DNA of 18,382 nucleotides from DATDRM01 sp035291705 (GTDB taxonomy: Bacteria; Chloroflexota; Anaerolineae; Anaerolineales; UBA4823): assembly GCA_035291705.1 (NCBI GenBank), contig DATDRM010000339.1:1-18382 (forward strand), given 5' to 3'. This document shows positions 15,450 to 18,382 of this stretch, one piece after another. Within the stretch, counting starts at the first letter, position 1. Each line of letters begins with the position of its first letter. The notes under the pieces were generated by a model. That model did no database searches, was not told the origin of the DNA, and was given only the letters and a program-made list of their open reading frames with translations. The position numbers were made by a program, and so were the translations under genes.

Positions 15450-17075
15450 TTGGGTAAGTTTTCACGAGTGAAACGGGGGGTGAGTGGGGTGCAGGCACGT
15501 TGGCGCTTGTTCCAGGTGGCGCGACAAGTGATGGATAAGGCTCGCCTAAGACCGGGACAACCACCAGTGGCATTCTTCATCGCCTCCACCCGTTTGAGTG
15601 GCATGAGTTTGAATTCAGCCTTCGCTTTCTTGACCGCTTGTGGGTTGCAGCTGGCCGGGGTTCCGGTGGTTTATTTTGCCTGTCAGGCTGGGATGAGCCC
15701 CTGCGTCCTGGGGACAAGTCGTGAAGACCTCACGAAACCTCCACCTTGCGCCGGATGTACCGCCCAGTCACGGCGCCTGTTCGCGCACGCGCCAACGGTA
15801 TGGTTCAATTTTAGGCTTGACGAAGCCCTAGAAAAAGCCCTGCGAGATCTGAGCGTAGATCAGTTGAGTGCTTTTGAACACAGGCTCCCGGAGATTTCCA
15901 GAATCAAGTCAGCTATCCCTTTGGGAGAGTTAACTTTACCCTCCCTTCGCTGGGCTCTGCGCCGGCATCAAGTGAAGGACGACGAGCCAACCCGTTTTCT
16001 ACTGCGCCAGTACATCCTTTCGGCGTGGCGGGTGGCGATAGAGTTTACCGATTTCTTAGAAAGCCTTGAGCCTTCCACTGTAGTGGTTTTCAATGGGATT
16101 TTATACCCGGAGGCTACTGCGCGTTGGGTGGCCAAACAACGCGGCTTGCGTGTGGTAACCCACGAAGTCGGATTCAGGCCTTTCTCTGGTTTTTTCACCG
16201 ATGGACAGGCTACGGCCTATCCCATCCATATTCCGCAGGATTTTGAGTTATCCCCCGAGCAGAACGCTCGTTTGGACATTTACCTGGAGCAACGTTTTCA
16301 GGGCGATTTCAGCATGGCGGGTATCCGCTTTTGGCCGGAGATGCATAGCCTGGACGAGGAGTTCAACCAGCGCGCGGAGCAATTCAAGCAAATCGTGCCG
16401 GTCTTTACCAACGTAGTTTATGATACCAGCCAGGTGCACGCAAATACAGTCTTCCCGCAGATGTTCGCCTGGCTGGAGCTTGTCCTGGGGATCATCCACG
16501 ATCACCCGGAAACTCTGTTTGTCATTCGCGCTCACCCGGATGAAATGCGCCCCGGCAAGGAAAGCCGCGAGAGTGTGCCATCCTGGATCAGAGACAACCA
16601 TGTCGATGATTTGCCAAATGCGATCTTCGTCGACTCTAGTGAGTATCTCAGTTCTTATGAATTAATCCAACGCGCCAAGTTTTCCATGGTGTATAACTCC
16701 TCGATCGGCCTGGAAGCAGCCTTGCTGGGGAAAGCTGTGTTGTGTGGCGGTAAAGCACGTTATACCGCTTATCCTACCGTGTTCTTCCCCCAGACTCCTG
16801 AAGCATATCGCCAGATGGCTGAGGAATTTCTAGGATCCCCCCACCCTATAGAAGTTCAGGCAGAATTTCGACGGAATGCCCGGCGATTCTTGTATTACCA
16901 GAATTTTCGCGCTTCGCTGCCTTTTGGTGAGTATCTGGAACAGCATTCTCTTCCTGGATTCGTTCAACTGCGCCCCTTTTCCTGGCGACAACTGACCCCG
17001 GAAGAATCACCAACCATGCGTACACTTATCAACGGGATTGTGAGAGGCGATTCCTTCATATTAAACGAGGCATAG
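15450..17075 (+). CDS. Capsule-type GT-B transferase (KpsC/KpsS-like) with a four-cysteine motif
   Basis: A protein of about 540 residues resembling capsule polysaccharide transferases. The N-terminal half has VAFFIASTRLSGMSLNSAFAFL, then VVYFACQAGMSPC and PPPCAGC: four cysteines spaced C-x6-C-x14-C-x2-C, which could hold a structural metal. The C-terminal half contains TLFVIRAHPDEMRPGKESR and SMVYNSSIGLEAALLGKAV followed by CGGKARYTAYPTVFF, the nucleotide-sugar-binding segment of KpsC/KpsS-like and related GT-B proteins. No signal peptide or membrane helix is clear. TTG at 15450 is preferred on ribosome-site spacing; ATG at 15441 would add three residues. The gene lies between the NeuB fusion and a methyltransferase, so it may transfer the nonulosonic acid made upstream, but this is inference. 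Confidence 0.68.
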   Translation: MGKFSRVKRGVSGVQARWRLFQVARQVMDKARLRPGQPPVAFFIASTRLSGMSLNSAFAFLTACGLQLAGVPVVYFACQAGMSPCVLGTSREDLTKPPPCAGCTAQSRRLFAHAPTVWFNFRLDEALEKALRDLSVDQLSAFEHRLPEISRIKSAIPLGELTLPSLRWALRRHQVKDDEPTRFLLRQYILSAWRVAIEFTDFLESLEPSTVVVFNGILYPEATARWVAKQRGLRVVTHEVGFRPFSGFFTDGQATAYPIHIPQDFELSPEQNARLDIYLEQRFQGDFSMAGIRFWPEMHSLDEEFNQRAEQFKQIVPVFTNVVYDTSQVHANTVFPQMFAWLELVLGIIHDHPETLFVIRAHPDEMRPGKESRESVPSWIRDNHVDDLPNAIFVDSSEYLSSYELIQRAKFSMVYNSSIGLEAALLGKAVLCGGKARYTAYPTVFFPQTPEAYRQMAEEFLGSPHPIEVQAEFRRNARRFLYYQNFRASLPFGEYLEQHSLPGFVQLRPFSWRQLTPEESPTMRTLINGIVRGDSFILNEA

Positions 17076-17080
17076 TCATC

Positions 17081-17986
17081 TTGGCAGAAAGAATTGAAAT
17101 CTTATCAGTTGGGCTGCTTGAGCAGGAGAGACGACTCATCGTTGACTTGAAACACTTGGCGAAATCCTTGAAGCTCGAGTTCGGCTGGCATTATTTGCTC
17201 GACCTGACCTGGATTCTGAGCCAGCTGGAGGAGATCCGTGGAAAGCGGATTATGGATGCCGGGGCGGGTGTGGGGGTCATGCAGTGGTACCTGGTGCAGA
17301 AAGGGGCTGAGGTTTTAAGTGTAGATCGAGAAAGCCGGGCGCATTTGCCAAGTCGCTTTCGGCGACGTTATCAGGTTAAGGGTTTACGCCTTGAGGATTT
17401 GTCACCCGTTGATCAGGTACAGATTCCTCACGCAGAGTGGACAGCGCTGTCGTTCAGGAAAAAGGCTCTCAATTTGGTCGATACGGGTAAGGACATAATT
17501 TCGATGCTATTTTCTAAACCATCCGACGAGAAACAGGGCTGGGTGACGATTTATAACCAGGATCTGAAGGAACTGGTCGATGTTCAGGATGACACGCTCG
17601 ATGCAGTGGTGGCGGTCTCAGCCCTCGAACATAACTCCCCCAATGACTTATCGAAAGTAGTCGCTGAGTTGATGCGGGTACTCAAACCGGGAGGCTTGCT
17701 CCTGGCGACTTTAGGCGCGGCAAAGGATCAGGATTGGTTCCATGAGCCGTCCCAGGGTTGGTGCTACAGCGAGGGTTCCCTGCGGCGCGCTTTTGGATTC
17801 TCTCGAGAAGTGCCAACGAATTACGGGCAATTCGACAAATTATTCGAGCAACTGCGCAATTGCGGTGAGCTGCGTGACAACCTGGCCAGGTTCTACTTTC
17901 GCTCCGGCGACAACGGTATGCCTTGGGGCGTTTGGGATCCCCATTACCAGCCGGTAGGCGTCTGCAAAGTGAAGCGATATGCGTGA
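17081..17986 (+). CDS. Class I SAM-dependent methyltransferase
   Basis: A 301-residue methyltransferase. Motif I is IMDAGAGVG (57-65), followed by the acidic end of strand beta-2 in LSVDRE (79-84). VAVSALEH (about 177-184) and LKPGGLLLATLG (about 202-213) are the expected post-I and motif III regions. A segment of roughly 60 residues between beta-2 and motif II (LPSRFRRRYQVKG onward) is longer than in minimal class I enzymes and may cap the active site. TTG at 17081 is the start, with GAGG at 17067-17070 ten bases upstream; the next in-frame ATG would lose motif I. Its last eight bases overlap the start of the following sulfotransferase gene. It probably methylates a sugar hydroxyl or carboxyl of the glycan or its precursor, which cannot be decided here. 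Confidence 0.82.
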   Translation: MAERIEILSVGLLEQERRLIVDLKHLAKSLKLEFGWHYLLDLTWILSQLEEIRGKRIMDAGAGVGVMQWYLVQKGAEVLSVDRESRAHLPSRFRRRYQVKGLRLEDLSPVDQVQIPHAEWTALSFRKKALNLVDTGKDIISMLFSKPSDEKQGWVTIYNQDLKELVDVQDDTLDAVVAVSALEHNSPNDLSKVVAELMRVLKPGGLLLATLGAAKDQDWFHEPSQGWCYSEGSLRRAFGFSREVPTNYGQFDKLFEQLRNCGELRDNLARFYFRSGDNGMPWGVWDPHYQPVGVCKVKRYA

Positions 17987-18382
17987 GAAGTCAGGCTCCT
18001 GGCCATTGTTCAAACATCGGCTTAAACTCGGTCGCTGGCGGATGCGCCGGTGGGTCACAGAACTACGCTGGGGAAAAGAGGAACTGGCCAAGTCTCCAAC
18101 TGTATTGGGAAACGCCATGCCGAAATCCGGATCTCACCTAATTATCCAGGTGTTACAGGGATTGACACACCTGGGGCCATTCGTAAACCCGGGATTTCCG
18201 CCGGTCAATCGAACGGAGGATAATCGAAAGCTGCCAGCCGAGGCCGTACTGGCAAACATTCGTGCCATGCGCCCGGGCGATATCGGGTATGGTTATTTAC
18301 ACGCCCGCCAGCCTTTCATCGAGGCATTGACCAGGCCAGGAAAGGCGATGGTTTTCGTTTATCGCGATCCCCGCGATATGAT
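17979..18382 (+). CDS. Second sulfotransferase, N-terminal part (3' end outside window)
   Basis: An open frame from ATG at 17979 runs to the window edge and gives 134 residues. After a basic N-terminal stretch (KHRLKLGRWRMRRW) comes NAMPKSGSHLIIQVLQGL (45-62), in which PKSGSHL is the 5'-phosphosulfate-binding loop of Sulfotransfer_1-type enzymes. Residues 127-134, VYRDPRDM, are the start of the 3'-phosphate-binding element. GYLHAR (105-110) sits where such enzymes have a GHL-type segment. The gene overlaps the methyltransferase by eight bases (ATGCGTGA), so translation is probably coupled. It differs in motif type from the sulfotransferase at 5982 and so likely sulfates a different position or acceptor. 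PAPS would come from Sat-CysC in the same gene block. Confidence 0.8.
   Translation, partial: MREKSGSWPLFKHRLKLGRWRMRRWVTELRWGKEELAKSPTVLGNAMPKSGSHLIIQVLQGLTHLGPFVNPGFPPVNRTEDNRKLPAEAVLANIRAMRPGDIGYGYLHARQPFIEALTRPGKAMVFVYRDPRDM

Overview
This window is a dense bacterial surface-polysaccharide locus. It encodes glycosyltransferases of several folds, two nonulosonate-type (NeuB family) synthases, two cytidylyltransferases, two sugar oxidoreductases, a PAPS-forming enzyme, two sulfotransferases and a SAM-dependent methyltransferase. Composition is roughly balanced in G+C, genes are tightly packed, several start with TTG, and intergenic DNA carries period-7 repeats. This would fit a Chloroflexota (Anaerolineae-like) genome. 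That placement is a general impression, because no rRNA or other phylogenetic marker is present.

Layout. Positions 1-8050 form one plus-strand block: the 3' end of a neuB gene, a GT-B glycosyltransferase, an SpsF-like cytidylyltransferase, two GT-A glycosyltransferases, a capsule-type GT-B transferase, a sulfotransferase and a Gfo/Idh/MocA oxidoreductase. A single minus-strand gene (8080-9690) encodes a polytopic GT-C glycosyltransferase and converges on this block. A divergent promoter region (9691-9903) separates it from the second plus-strand block. That block holds a Sat-CysC fusion, a PtmA-like short-chain dehydrogenase, a NeuA-like cytidylyltransferase, a NeuB-SAF-TIM-barrel fusion, a KpsC/KpsS-like transferase, a methyltransferase and a second sulfotransferase cut by the window end.

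Working model (inference). The SDR, NeuA and NeuB fusion make and activate an acidic 2-keto-3-deoxy sugar. The glycosyltransferases assemble it into a glycan. Sat-CysC supplies PAPS from sulfate and ATP, and the two sulfotransferases and the methyltransferase decorate the product. The window would then encode a sulfated, nonulosonate-containing surface glycan.

The least ordinary features are four. (1) Three intergenic arrays of a degenerate heptamer close to GTGAAAC each begin on the stop codon of the preceding gene; two also contain inverted heptamers that can fold. (2) A different period-7 array lies inside the SpsF-like coding sequence, where it appears to add about 35 residues. (3) The second NeuB carries a whole extra xylose-isomerase/AP-endonuclease-like TIM barrel. 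(4) A perfect dyad is centred between two divergent extended -10 promoters, equidistant from both.
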